NCBI RefSeq assembly: GCF_014898815.1 | Contig: NW_026515445.1 | Location: forward strand, 744,001-808,000 | Length of the DNA stretch: 64,000 nucleotides | Direction of reading: 5' to 3' | Source: Panonychus citri | Taxonomy: Eukaryota > Arthropoda > Arachnida > Trombidiformes > Tetranychidae | In this document: one piece after another, positions 44,641 to 60,015 of the stretch | How the letters are laid out: each line of letters begins with the position of its first letter | Numbering within the stretch: position 1 is the first letter of the stretch | Notes under the pieces: generated by a model | What the model was told of the DNA's origin: nothing | What the model saw: the letters and a program-made list of their open reading frames with translations, nothing else | Databases searched by the model: none | Program-made: the position numbers and the translations under genes

Positions 44641-45667
44641 GAAATTCGAAAATAAATTTTGACCTAAAATATAAACAAACGAATTGATAAATTCACTTGA
44701 TTAACTTTAATCTTAAATGATTAAGCCAATTATCATCTAGATAGTTTGATTGTTACCTTTTAATGTAACAGTTATTGGTTTTTACACTAGTGATTCTATG
44801 TAATTATTATGATTGATTTGAAATTAACTAATTGCCAATTTCCAGTCAACAATCAATTCGTTGAACAATTGAAATTGATTACAAACTTTTTTAGAAACTT
44901 TTTTTTCGTTTCCAATTTTTGATTCTTTTCGCGGGTTTTTTTGTATTATTATTATGATGATTGACCAGGATGATGAAGATACGATGAGAGGACTTGATGT
45001 CAACCTGATGATGGAAACATGTTCAATTACTTCAAGTAATCATCGTTATCATCATCTTAATCGCCCACTAATTAAGCTCAACATTCTTGTTATGATTAGT
45101 TTAATTGATAAGGTAACAAAATTAGTCCTCAAATTTTTTGATTAAATGAAAGTTTTTTACTCTCTACAATTAACTGTCACAATTAATACCTTTTCAGTTC
45201 TGTATAATCAGTTAATTGTTCATTGATATTATTTAGTTTACTTATCCATTGTTTTTTATATTCAACCTTGACTTTATTTATTCAATAGATGAGTTAATTG
45301 TTGTTGCTTGAGTTTGAGGTTAAATTGTTGTTACCAGATTGATTGCAAAGTCTATTGAATTACAAGTCTATCAATTTAAATATTAAATTGTAATCACAAT
45401 TAGAATCACAATTTCTCATGTATTAAATTTCAATGGAAAAGACAATTCGAAAAAAATTTTCAAAGTAATTTGAGAAAATTGAACACAGTGAATATGAAGT
45501 GTGAGCAATTAGTTAATTGCAAATTTAAATATTGCTAATTGTCGGTAAATTGTTGCAAATGATAAAACTTTCCTTTAGATTTATTGATTAAATTTACAGC
45601 ATTTGCATTAGTGATCATTATGAGAGCTAAATTGCGTTCTAATTGATTACTAATGAGCGTTAATCAA

Positions 45668-45670
<3 letters not shown>
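44641..45670. other. TTAATTG-rich AT block 6
   Basis: TTAATTG, CAATTAAC and AATTGTTG words over about 1 kb. No gene. Confidence 0.4.
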
Positions 45671-45711
<41 letters not shown>

Positions 45712-47089
45712 GTCAGAATATTAACCAGAATCATGATTATAATTATTTCACACAAAGAGAAAAAGAAAGAAAAGAAAGAGAAATAAAAGTGAAATTCTGG
45801 TTTCAAATGAATTTTTATTCCTTGTATTCAGTTGGAAACATGTTTAGGTACGAAAAGAGAAGCTGATTTATTGGGAAACCCGTCAAATTGAGACTTTCCT
45901 ATCATCATTCAAGGCTGAGTTTATCTTCATCTTCTCATCATTATCATCATGTCTTTCTCTCTGTCTAATATAATGTCTCTCTTTCTTTCTTCTTTCGACA
46001 AATTCGCTCTCTCTTGGTTTCGTCTTCTTCATCTGAATAATTGCCTCTCAATTCTCTTTCTTTTATCTGTTTCCATGGATTCATTACCTTACAAAAAGAA
46101 TCATTGAATTTCCCTTCCCCCTTCTCAATTTTTCTCTTTCTTATCTTCTCTGTCTTCATCCATTCACTTACTATTTCTCTTCTGTCTACAATTGATTCTA
46201 CCAACGCATTTACTTTTCACTTAGAAAGATCCCCCTGAAAGTGACCTCAAAAATCTCTGGACGTAGTTACGATCGTATGTCCTTGAAATCGTCACGTCAT
46301 CTTAAGGTCAGCTTATTGACGATGTATCACCGAATCTCTATTATCTTCATCATCGAGTTTGTTATTGAAATAAAAAAGAAAATAAATAAGAAAAGACTAA
46401 TTTGTTTTTCTTTCATTTCATTAGAATATTTATTTGTTTCATTCATACTTAATTCTTGAATAATTAGTCGTCCTTGATTTCGATTATCATCATGATCATT
46501 ATAATTGTCATTTCGTTGTTAATATATCATCTTTTTCCATCATCTCTCACACCCTGATTATGAACATTCAACAATCACGTCCATTGACAATTTGGAAACA
46601 ATTTTCATGATGAAAAGTGAAAAATCAAAAATTGCAAATACAAAAGTAATTGTATCCATCATGAAATGAAGATGATCACAATTAAAATCATTTACTCTCA
46701 TTTAATTAGACGGAATCAGTTTTGATATCAATTTATGTTAACAGTTATCTCATTTTCTGTCAACAGATTAAATCACTTTGGGATTTAAGAGGCAACAAGA
46801 TGATAAGAAAGAGTTGATCATCTAATCTTATTTCTTCCTGTTTCGAATCAAAAATTTCGATTATCATCAACTTTTCGACAGGTAAATAGACAGAAAATAT
46901 TAATAGAGAGAAATAGAGATGAGATGACAAGAAGACGAAGTGGTGGAAGATAAGTAAGAGCCATAGAAAAGGGGATAGAGAGAAACCAAAGATTATGAAT
47001 CGAAAAGTAAATGAAAAAAGTTAATACTAAAGGAGAAGATGATGAGAGAAGATTAGAGAAGATGAGAAAAGTCAATTTCTTAAATATGA

Positions 47090-47133
<44 letters not shown>

Positions 47134-47800
47134 GTCTCTCTCGTCGATATTGTGTCGAGCAAACAAAATGGCCTGAAGTGATTGAAACAACTCGAAAAGA
47201 TCAAAAAAAGGACCAAAGTATTATTATTATCATGATGATGATGATGATGATGAAAATTTGCCTCAGGCGATTGTAACAACACATCCGGAGCTCATATTGC
47301 TTGTTGTGGCAAAAAAGAGATATAAAGATGATGAGAGAAAGAGAGAAAGGGGGTAAAATAGAAGATGATGACAGAGTGATGATAAAGAAGAGTCTTGATC
47401 ATGTTCTGAGAAGGAGAAGATGAAGAAGAAAAAAACTATGGAAGAGAAAATGATGATAAAGAGAAAAGGTAAAAGTTGATAAAAAGAAAAAGTCATGACG
47501 CAAGACTCTTTCAGCATCGTCATCAATGTTTCTATCTTCCTCATCTTCCTCATCATCTTCATAAAGGATTCAACTTCTTGACGTAATCAGACTTTCAACA
47601 GAATCAGCTGATTGATAATAAAAACATAAACACACACAAATAACTTTCTGAGTCGATTCTGTGAGTGAATATAAAAGACGAAACTCAGAACGAGAAATAT
47701 TATTATTGATTATTATCTTCATCATAATCATCTTCATTGATGATAAAATATCATCTTTTTCTGATTCTCATCTTCCTTGTCATCATCTCAATGAAACCTT
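45671..47800. other. Gap: microsatellite block
   Basis: (TC)19 at 45671-45708, pyrimidine-rich 45900-46200, and (TC)n with TG interruptions at 47093-47140. (ATG)n is at 47231-47252, with purine-rich 47300-47480. No gene supported. Confidence 0.5.
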
Positions 47801-48620
47801 CTTATGATTAAAAACAAAATCATCAATGTCACTTTGGCTCCTCAATAACTAATAATCATTATCATCAATTGAGGTTTTTAATCAAACCCAAACATAGGAA
47901 ACTTTTACCCTGCGTAATCAATGAGATAACAATATTAATCAATAATTACAATTACAATTGATTTAATTAGTTTCTGTTTCTCATTAAATATTTACAACAA
48001 ACAAATAACCAAAAAAAATGAGGAAAAATTTTTTTTAGATTCGAGTTTGAGTTACATCGATTTCCACCAGAGGGCAGAGTTCACCTACATTTCTCTTGTA
48101 ACAATTAACTTAATTGCAATTACAATTAACGAGTAAATTTCGCAACATCTGTACATCTTTTACCAACAGTAAAGTTTGTTAGGCTTGACCATTGTTGACA
48201 TTTAAAGGTTTTCTTTAAAGGTCAATGATGGGGAGAGGGGTTAAGGTTAATTGTTCAAGTGATGATCAACTGAATTGATTGTTTGATTTTGATTTAGTAA
48301 CTTTTTTTTACTCTTTGTTGGTTAAATTGTCAAGGATAATGAACAACATTGTTTCAACCCAATTGGATTATAACAATTAACCATAATATTTATAAACAAA
48401 TGACAGATTTGTAAAGTGACGATGATCATTTAGTTGATTAATAATACAAACAAAGAATCAGCAACTAAATGAAATTGAAAAACAATCAACAATTTAGTAA
48501 CCATAACATAATCAAGATGATAATTTAATAGCGTGAGCTGATTACTGGTTAATAGTTAATTCATAATAATGATAATACAGAAAACAAAATAACTGAAACC
48601 TTGACTGTTTACAATTTGAA
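47801..48620. other. TTAATTG-rich AT block 7
   Basis: CAATTACAATTGATTTAATTAG and similar words. No ORF. Confidence 0.4.
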
Positions 48621-50120
<1,500 letters not shown>

Positions 50121-52740
50121 TTGCAAGGTAAACGTTTTTTTTTCTGCTCATTGATAACAATTGAAATATTGTCTCTCTCAAGGTAAACTTGCTAACTAAA
50201 AATAATCAACAAGAAAACAATAACAATCAAACTTATCGTTATTTATATCACATGCTTTTTGGCGCGAAATTTGTAATTGTTCAATAATTTGTTGCGATTG
50301 TACCAAGAAATCAGAAAGTTTAAGCTCTTCGAGTTTGATTTTTTTTTCTGTTCTGTTTTGCTGAACTTTTGATAATCCCAATTAGACTAATCTTGTTTTT
50401 TAGTTACTTTTGGTTTATTTTCACAATCAATGAAGTCTCATTGATGGCGCAAGTCGAGTTAATTGTTGTTGAACTAATTATCGATGAGTTTTTGTTTCTC
50501 TTGCTCTCTTAATTTCAGTTAATCAATTGAGATTCATTTAAATTGATTGGAAACAATGATTGTTATCATTATGATTATTATTTAGGACATGAGAGCTAAT
50601 CAAAGACAAGAACGCAAGTCCGGAAGCTTTTGGTAGTTTGAACATTGGATGAACATAAAAATGAACAGAAAAAAAGTGTAAGTAGACAGACAGAGTTTTG
50701 GATGATAATGAAGATAATGAAGATGAAGAAAGAGAGAGAAAGAGAAGAAAAAAAACTTTCACCAACTTCCTGGGAAAAAATAGTTCGATGTAAAAAGGAT
50801 TGACCCTTTAGTACGTTCGAATCGTCGTGAACTCAACCTTCAAGAAGTAAAGTACTTCGAGTAAATTAACTCGAATCTCAAAGTTTTTCATTCTAGATTT
50901 TGACCAACCTATTAATAGATTTTGATTGATGTTAATTACCTGAAATTAGAGTTGATTATTAGAAAGTTAATCAAATGTAATTCCAATTTCAACTGTTAAC
51001 TTATCATTTCACAAATTCATCCTGATCCATGAATGGAGATTCATACTCATTATCATTCAAATTAGATGAATGAATTTTCATCACCCATTGGAATGAACCT
51101 TGATGAGGGAGGAGAAAAAAAGTTCTGGATAATTGATTATCATCATTATTATTACCAATTCCTTTGTACTTCTAATGATAATAAAAAGTAAACATAAGAT
51201 TCTAAGTTGATTCCAACAGAAATCATTATGAGATCATTTTTCCTCATCACTTTCAGCATCATTTGCTCCATCCCACCTTCCTCATCATTGTCTCACCCTC
51301 AGCCTCATCTTCCTCTTTCCCACATCATCCTTATCTTCCCAATTCTCTAACCCTTTATACTTTCACCTTTGAAAAGGCAAATGATGATGATAATAATAAT
51401 CATCATCAACTTAATCCTTTCCCTTCATCTCAATGTTAACTACCTCTTCCACCTCCTCCTTTTCCTCCTTTTCTCTCTCTCTCTCACTCTCTCACTCTCA
51501 CTCTCTCTCTCTCTTTCTTTCTGTCTTTCACCTTCACCTTCACCAAATATCCTACATTGAATATTCAGAAACATGGTGATGATGATGATAAGCTTGAACT
51601 GAAACTTTACCAGGAGATGATGATGATCATCAGAGTTTCAATTTTTACCTTAACCAAAAACTGAATGAAGCTCAATTAACTTTTCACTCAAATGATTTCT
51701 TATCCTCTCATCATGTTCATGGTGTTTTATTATTATTATTATGATTATATTCATTGATCAATGTGAATCTAAGGTAAAAAACAACCTCATCATCATCATC
51801 ATCATCATGTAGTCAGTTATTATATAAGTAAATCTAATAACCATGACCTTTCAAGTGTAACGTCTTTTCTCATAACATGGTGATGATGAGCATTCGGATT
51901 GAAAATCCAAGGGTTACTTCAACTTAATCAAATCAAATGAATGATAATTGTACATCATTATCATAGAGCTTTGAGTTTTACCCTTAACCTTTGACATGAT
52001 TAAGGTAATTTCACCAAGAGATAATTGGATTGATTGAGCTCATGATACAAATATTGATACAAGGATAATACATGTAACACTTTGAATTAGTATCAATTGA
52101 GTCTAATTGTTATCTTACCAATATTATTAAATTAACCTGATCTTTTGAAAGTGAATGTATTAATAAAATACCTTGAAAATTTCCCCTTAAAATTTATGTT
52201 CAAATTCTGAATATTTCCATGAAAATAGACAGACAAATGTCGACAGAGAAGATAAAGAAAGAGTTTCCTGATAGAGGACAAGGATGTCAACAGGAAAAAG
52301 GAGTGAAAATGAAGATAAAGATGATAAAAGATGATGAAGATGATGAGGTAAATCTATTTTGAGAAATACAGGGTTGGCAATATTTTACAGATGATAACTT
52401 TGAGTAAATTAAAGGAACTTGAGATGATTTGATCAGATGAAATGAAGAAATGAACAATTCAGCCTTTTAATAGTCTTGAACTAAGCTTCAAGATATCTAA
52501 AAGATTTAGTTTAGCAGAAAACTAGACTTCATTAGTTTTGTGAAATGGTCTTATCGAATTAAACGGATTAACTCAATCGAATATTTTTCTTTAGAAACTT
52601 GAATAATCGATCGAGATTAGTTAATTACAAATATAGAAATAAACTGTAAAAATGCCAACCCTGTATAATAGTTTACAATCTGTAACTGGGTCTTTCAATT
52701 AAGGTGACTTTTAATAAAGAGTTTTTTTTTCTAAAACGCT
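50121..52740. other. Mixed gap
   Basis: AT-rich with short TTAATTG segments (50460-50540, 50880-51010, 51900-52200), ATC/GAT repeats (51240-51620, 51785-51810) and CT-rich 51470-51520. No gene seen. Confidence 0.45.

Positions 52741-52744
<4 letters not shown>

Positions 52745-52789
<45 letters not shown>
52745..52789. repeat. (GA)22 microsatellite
   Basis: Uninterrupted GA run of about 45 bp. Confidence 0.95.
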
Positions 52790-52790
<1 letters not shown>

Positions 52791-54700
52791 AAAAGTATCT
52801 TCGAATCGTCGATATACTGAACTGTTCGTCCTTGTTCAATCCGTGAGGTCGAACAATTAAACCGTTAATCTGTTAACAGTTTTTGGAATCAAATTGTTGA
52901 TTGAAAGGCTGAAATACAAGTAAACATAAACTCAATTGATTTAGAAAAGTGAATTAAATTATTGAAGAAAAACTTTTTTCTTTCCTTTTGAAACAATCTA
53001 AAGATTCAATTTGAATTGTTTCAAAAACTTCATCATCACCCTGATCATGATGTAATATCATTTGTAGGTAATCAATTTAATTAAACAACTCTCACCAAGA
53101 ATTGACCAACATTCTGATATGTTGACCGTTGTTGAAATAGCCAACAAGTAACAATCGTCATCATTATAATCAACAAGGTCAATAGTATTTACCTGTAAGA
53201 AACGACCTCACCTTACCTCTTATCATTATCAACTACTTGTTGTTATTGTTGTTGTTGTTGTTGTTTAATGATTAACCAAACAATCAGTTACAAATCATTT
53301 TACATTGTATGTTAACCTGAACCCAAAAAGTTACAATCAAATGAAACGTTATTAATTTTGATAAACCGATCGATATTGTTTTATTAATATACATGATACT
53401 AATTCAGTTCGTGAGATTCAAAGTGTTCAAATGAAACAGAACAAAAAAAAGTTGTATATTTATATGTTATCAGAATCGCATGAGAATTGAAAAAAATACA
53501 TTATATTTATAACTCATAATGGATTCAGTTGGTTGGTCACTAGTTGATTAACATTCATTTGCTTGATCATTATTAGAATCATCTTAATAATAATATTACT
53601 ACAAACTGACCCACCCAAACTCCCACTTCACTGAATGATTACAGGAAGTTCAGATGAACTGAAAGAGAAAGAGATTAAATTGAAACTGAAATTGTCTTTC
53701 TTTTTTTCGCGCAAAGAATAAAACTCAAATATCGAAATCCCTTGAGTTCGAATTTAAATTTGAACATATGAATTGTTGTTGGAACTTCGAAAAGAGTTTT
53801 CAACACCCTGTTCACTTTTCCAGCCTTTTTAGTTATTCAAGTGATCATGTTAACGTATTATTATTATTATTAGAATCAATTGACTTTGAAATCGAAAGTA
53901 AAACTTGATGATGATAGGAAAATGATTCCAATCGCTGTAAGTTATTATTCTTACCCGGAGGCAATTTACCTGAAAGCGATCTAATTTCATCATTCAACCT
54001 TAAACCTCATCTTCATAATATTTATCATCCATCAGGTATCAACAACATCAAGATCAAACCTTAAGGTCAAATTTAATGAAACAACGTGTTAAAAGTTACT
54101 CAGATCATTTAAACTGCGTAAACGTATCAACGTTAATATCATCAGTTAACTAATGGTAAACCGAAAAGTTAAAAGGTGAAATTAGCCAATTAATTGATGA
54201 TCAAAATTAACGGAATCAATTTGGCTTCAAATTTAACCACAGTTGACAGTTAATTGTCCACCTTGAGCCAATAGTTATCAAATTAACACCAATAAACTTT
54301 TATCTCAATGAAAGGAAACATTTAATCGGCTTTTTCCTTCCTAAAATTTATACACTTTCACCAATAGGAATTGATTGTTATCAGAACGCTGCAAATCCTT
54401 GGACCATTGAAATGGCCTTCGATTAATAGAAAGTGTACATTTTCATGATAACGTTACAACCTATTCAATTTGAATAGATTATTAAATGAGAGAGTGAAGA
54501 AAAATTCAATTACAATTAACATGCTTATTAAACTGTTGTTGTTTATCATTGTTGTTATTTGTTTGTTTCGCGATTGTTTATTAGAACTTTTCTCTTTCTT
54601 TCTCTTTCGTTATCATTTCGAATCAGGTTAAACAATTTCTTTTTCTACTTTCGGTTGATATTTACAATTAATGAAAGGTTTAGATTATGAAATGATGAAA
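52790..54700. other. TTAATTG-rich AT block 8
   Basis: The longest such block, with (TTG)n at 53237-53263 and scattered short ATT repeats. TTAATTG/CAATTAA words are frequent and no ORF is supported. Confidence 0.4.
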
Positions 54701-55963
54701 TAGATGATAATTATTATCGTTAAGATGGTTACTTTACAAACTCGAACATTTTTCATGATTTAACCTGATTTTTTGGTCTTACAACTCGATTAGAACTTTT
54801 CTCACTTTCTCTTTCATCTTCGTTATTCATTATTGTTTTTTTATTGTATAACTTTCACTTGCTACTTGAAGATGATGATGATTGTTTTCATTTCGTTTGG
54901 TCAACTACGAAGTGGAGGATAAAAGTTTTTTTCTTCTTCTTTTTTATATTGTGTAACTGAGTATTATTTACTCGAGATGATGATGATGATAGAATATCTT
55001 TCACTTACTTTTAGCACTTTCTTTTTTATTTCTCATTTTCATTTTTCGGTTTTCGTTGAAACGATTCAAAAAAGGAAATGATTATTTATCTCGATTTAGG
55101 ACAATCGCTTTCGTTGTTATCGCTATTTATTCATAACGTTTTCACACGTAACATTAGAATCGTATTTAGATTAAGCATTTTCATCATTGCTCGTTGCCTT
55201 GGAGACGAGTATCTGTACTTTAAATTATACAATTAATAATAGTAAATATTTTTCGAAAGTTTCTAAACTTATTGGATATTTTGATAAATATCGTATTTAG
55301 ATATCTTTCAATGAGTTTAAAGGACAAGGATGATAGTGATTGTGATGATGATTTCTCGTTATTTTGTCAACAGTTACTCTCTCTCTCTCTCTCTCTCTCG
55401 TTCTCGCTCTTAGTCCTTCTGTCCATCCTCATCCTTATCTTCATCTTTGTAGGAAACAATTTGTTGGGATGGTTTGGAAGACGAAATTTGTCTTCCTTTG
55501 GTCTTAAAACTCGTAGACTTTTAAAGCGAGAAAGGAAGATAAAGGAAGAGGAGAAAGAGGGTGAAAATAAAGAGGAGAAAAGGTGAATAAGATGACAACC
55601 TTTGTTGAACCGGAGGTAAGAAAATTTTTTTCCTTTTCTCTTCATATGCTCTCATCTTCCTTTTCTTTTCTTCCAAGGAAAAATAAAGTTATAGCGACTT
55701 ATAACCTGCCTTTCCTCTTCTCTTTCCTTTTCGTTGTGGCCCTTTGAGCTTGACCTGGACTCAATAAGATGATGATGATGATGATGATGGAGAAAAAGAC
55801 TCTAAGGTGACCTTGGCTTACTCTCTTTCTATGAAGGAGCAAAAGATATTTTCAAAGGCAATAGCTTATTGGTCTGTAGTCAAAAAATAACATAACACAA
55901 ACAATAACAACATCTTAAGAAATAACCGAGAAATGGTTCTAAAGAAGAGAAATGAAGATGATG

Positions 55964-56015
<52 letters not shown>

Positions 56016-56740
56016 AAAAAGCCAAAGGCTAACTTAAACTTCGAGGCCAAAACGAAACAACAACAACAACAAGAGTTCATCACTGGTCAAGCTTAGGTTC
56101 CTAGGGTCAAGCAGATACATAAAGAGGGACTTGGGATCTTCCATTGAAAAAGGGACAGAGAGTAAGAAAGAGAGAAGATTAAGATGAAAGAGGCGAAAAG
56201 AAAGAGAAAGGAAGACGTTGAGACGAAAGAAAGAGAAAAAGAGAGCCAACAAACGTTTGAACGGAATTCATATCGACCTCAAAAAGAAAAGTTGGAAAGA
56301 AGTAAGAGGAAATTGTCGAAAGGAAAAAAGAAAGAAAGAAAAAGATCAATAGTTCACAGAATTTGGCCTTTTCTTCCTGTCTTCTTTTTCCTCCCCACCC
56401 TTTCCCTCACATCATCTTCTTCTCATCACATCGGAAGACCAACATTGGGGACAAAACTCGAATTATAATAATAAAAGAATGAAAGAAAGTCGCTCTCTTA
56501 AGGTCGATAACAAGGTTGGCCTCACGCTTTTTTATCGTTTAGATTTCCGTCTTCGCCTCATCATCCACAGGTAATAATACCAATAGATGATGATGATGAT
56601 GATAAATAGTAACAATAAAATGATAATATCATTAAATAGCTTTTTCTTTCCTATGAGATTTTCGTACATAACCTCAATGTACACATACAGGTAACCTCAA
56701 CTCTAAAGGAAGGGCAAAGGTTGATTCTATGGGAACTTCC
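54701..56740. other. Gap: microsatellite block
   Basis: (CT)n at 55378-55400, (GA)21 at 55969-56011, purine-rich 56150-56350, and (ATG)n at 55769-55788 and 56587-56602. The 104-codon ORF at 55272 has a hydrophobic middle produced partly by the CT run, so I do not call it. Confidence 0.5.
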
Positions 56741-57260
56741 GATGTAATAATATTATTATTATTCTGTGAAGTGGATTAAATTAAGGTCATCAGTTGATTG
56801 TTGTCACAATTTGTTGATAATATTAACAGTTGACAAAATAACACCCAAAGTATATAAACTGATATTGTCAATATGATTATTATTACAATTATATTAACTA
56901 ACTACTGTTAAAAGTTAATTTGTCAATAACAATGGTTCAAATCATGATATTGATTGTTGTTGAAATTAAAACGTAATTTAATTCAATTAACTAGATAATT
57001 GTTTGAACAAATTGTCGATTTGATTGGTAAATAATAGTAAATCAGTTTAAATGTTTCTAATGTAACAGATTAGTGATTTAATTTGTTTCGCAGGTTAAAG
57101 GTTAATGGAATCAAAATTTATTGCTAATTAGTGATAATCAGTTAATTGTGTTTAAATATTTAAACTTTTGTAACAATTAGTTAACTGAAAGTTTAGATGA
57201 TTAACAATAAATTGTTGTTGAAGTTTTTGTTTCTTGTTTCTCTGTTGTTGTTAATGGTCA
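56741..57260. other. TTAATTG-rich AT block 9
   Basis: GTTAATTTG, CAATTAAC and TTAATTGTG words. No ORF. Confidence 0.4.
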
Positions 57261-59570
57261 GTATATGTGAGGTGAAAAGGGTCAGTTCGAAAATTGACCA
57301 AAACAATTTGAAAAAATTTCTGTTCTACTCAGGAATGTTTGTCTTGTTTTCTTCATCTTCTCGTTAACTGACCTTCGGGTACTGAGTTTTGACCACACCG
57401 AAGAAAGAGAGGAAAGAAAGAGTGAAAATGATGATAGGATGAGAAATCTTCATTTTCGTCGTTATTGAGGTAAAGAAAGACAAACGTTTTTACCTTTGGC
57501 TAAAAGGCTACTAGGTTAAAGATGATGATGATGGTGATGAAGATGAAGATGAAGATGAAGATGAAGATGAAGATGATAATGATGATGAGTTCGAAGCGAG
57601 AGAAAAAAATTCTTTTCTATTCTAAGGTCACTTTTCTTCGGTTATTTCTCTCTCCTTTTCTCTCTCTCTCTCTCTCTCCATCTCTCCCTCTCTCGCAGGA
57701 ATCTATGGTTCTTTTTGAGAGATACAGATTCTAACTTTCTTATCTCTCTCAATTTTTCTCATCATCTCCTTCTTATCATCATCATTTTTTTCGGTAAAAG
57801 GAGTGGTCTATTTAGGACACTTGAAATGAAAGGTAAGTAAACTTTAGTTTACCTGATTTTTTGTTGGTACTACACCAAATGAGAGAAGGCAAAAGAAGAA
57901 ACAAGAAAGAGATGATGATGATGATGATGAGAGAAAGAGGGGAGAGAGAGAGGGAGAGATTTTAGGGGTTGAAATATATCCTGTGGTGGAAAAAGGTAAA
58001 TCTTTACCGGACTTTACTAGAAGAAGATGAGAATGAAGAGAAAGAGAAGACATTTATTGTATGGAGTTTATATTCAACTTGTAGTCTCTCTTTCTCTCTC
58101 TCTCTCTCTTCATCTTCTCTCTCTTATACTTACCTACAGCTACGTTTAGTTATATGAGTGAAGGAAGGAAGAGTCAATTGAAGAGAAATAGAGAGAGAAA
58201 AGAAAGAGAAAAAAACTTACCTGTGAATATGTTTTCTTCTTGCATTCTTTTTCATCATCATCATCATCTTTCAACTTCTTTTTCAAGTTACCTTTTCTGT
58301 TTGAGAGATTGAGAAGCAAAAAATGTTTGTAGTCTTTAACGTTTTCTTCAAACTTAAAATGATGATGATGATGAAAGAAGAAAGAGAAGAAAAAATCTGA
58401 GAAAGAAAAAAAGGAAAGACAGGAAAGAGGAAGCAAAGGTAAAAAGAGAGTGAGAGACTGAAAATGGCTGATGGAAGAAGTAAAATTTATATTTTACTTT
58501 TCTCTTTCATCTTCATTCTTATCTTCTCTTTCGCTCCTTCTCTTTCTCTCTCTTCATCGCCTCTTCATACTCAACGTCCTTTTCGTTTTGTTATATTCTA
58601 TTTTATCAACAACCGGAAGTCTTTGGGAGTCGGTTACTAACTTATATACCGGTAGAAAATAAAACATAAAAAAAGAGAAGAAAAAAACTTATATTTCCGA
58701 AAATTCAATGATGATGAAAGAGCAAAGAGAAAAGATAACTCTAAAGAATAGAAAAAGTTTTTCTCTCAAGGATTCTTAGTTGTTGGTTTTTTCACTCAAC
58801 ATGCAAATGTCAAAGGACTCAAAGGAGTCAAGATAAGATTAAGGTTAGGTGAGGTTAGATTAGATTAACTATTCTTAATCCATACTAACATTATGATAGA
58901 AAATGTAACAGGAAAAAAAAAGAACTAATGTAAATTAAAAACAAACACAAACGAAGGAAACGAAGATAAATTTTCATATTCTTGTTCAACAGAGACAGTG
59001 AAAGAGTAAAAAAAACTTGTAAGACTTTCAGGGAAAAAAATGAGAGTTAAGATTCAGTGAAGAATAAAAAAATCAGCTGTTGGAAGGAAAAAGAAAGAGA
59101 AAAAAGAAAGAGTCACCATTAGTTGTTCTCTTTTCCCACCAGATGACGTTACTTTTTTTCTTTCCTGTTGAATGAACATAGAAAGTGGCGACATCTCAGT
59201 CGATTCTTGAGTCACCTTTTTCTTTTCTCTCTCTTGTTGTTTCCTCTCATTCATCTTGTCTTCTTATCGTTTTTTTTACTTTTGTTGCTCTTCTCTTTCT
59301 TTTTTCCTCTTTCTCTCAACTTTGCTCCCTCTTTCTCTTTCTCCTTTTTCCATCATCTCTTTCTATCTTCTTTCCTTTCCTTTCCTTTCCTTTCCTCTCT
59401 TTCTCTCTATTTATCTTCTCTTTCTTCTGTCGTATCCTTAACATGCTCTCTTTTGGTGACTCTCTCCAGTTTTATCTTCTATTCCTCTCTCCCTATTCTC
59501 TCTCAACAAGCTCCCTTTTTCTTACTGGTTTTCATCAGAAGAATAAACCAAAGTTTTGAATTTTTGTTCG
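57261..59570. other. Gap: alternating purine and pyrimidine tracts
   Basis: (GATGAA)n at 57535-57575, CT runs at 57655-57680 and 58085-58110, purine-rich 58160-58220 and 58380-58480, and T/C-rich 59215-59520 with (TTTCC)n near 59375. Long ORFs are low-complexity F/S/L strings. Confidence 0.5.
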
Positions 59571-60011
59571 GAAAGGCAGCAACAATATTTGTTATAACTC
59601 TACAATCAACAACAATCAACAACAACACAAATATAACAACAATCCAACTTGTATCTTCTGTTTGTTTCTTTTCGCTCTTTCTATTCTCTTTCTCAAAGTT
59701 GTCTCTCTTTTCTCTCTGTCTTCATTATTCTTTCTAATTATCAATAATTTCAATTGAATATTTTTGTTTGTTTCTTGTGTTTTGATTTTCTCTCTCACCA
59801 GAATAATCATCACAATTCACCAATAATCTCAAATTTTATTATTCTCTTTCTGTGCTTGTGTTTTTCTCTCTTATTTTTCTTTCTTTCTCTCTCTCTCTCT
59901 CTCTCTGTTGTTTTACTATCCATTTTTGTTATACTTCTCTGATCTTGTTTTGAATTTTTATTCCAATTTATCTTCTATTTATATGAATCTTACACTTATT
60001 ATGAAGTCCTC
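59571..60011 (+). promoter_or_regulatory. Probable 5' UTR/promoter-proximal region of the ZMIZ gene
   Basis: AACAACAATC-rich and T/C-rich sequence lies before the ATG, with (CT)n at 59886-59908. No TATA box in a convincing position; an upstream exon cannot be excluded. An in-frame stop at 59940 limits the coding start to 60012. Confidence 0.4.
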
Positions 60012-60015
60012 ATGA
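59983..60015 (+). promoter_or_regulatory. Upstream ORF overlapping the ZMIZ start codon
   Basis: ATG at 59983 opens ten codons, with a second in-frame ATG at 60001, and ends in TGA at 60013-60015. Stop and main start overlap as ATGA (60012-60015). Such overlap can lower or couple translation of the main ORF. Confidence 0.5.

Noticed and set aside
46241..46459. A 72-codon ORF with a possible exon and donor at its first third
   Set aside because: The acceptor side and the rest of the peptide are low-complexity; support is too thin.
55272..55586. ORF with a hydrophobic segment that looks like a membrane helix
   Set aside because: The helix comes partly from a CT run and the tail is a purine tract (K/E/R); not convincing as a gene.
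58838..58868. TTAGG/GGTTAG-like units resembling the arthropod telomere repeat
   Set aside because: Only three or four imperfect units; not an array.
59168..59737. A 189-codon ORF upstream of ZMIZ
   Set aside because: It is nearly all F, S and L from a pyrimidine tract, with parallel ORFs in the other frames; no domain.
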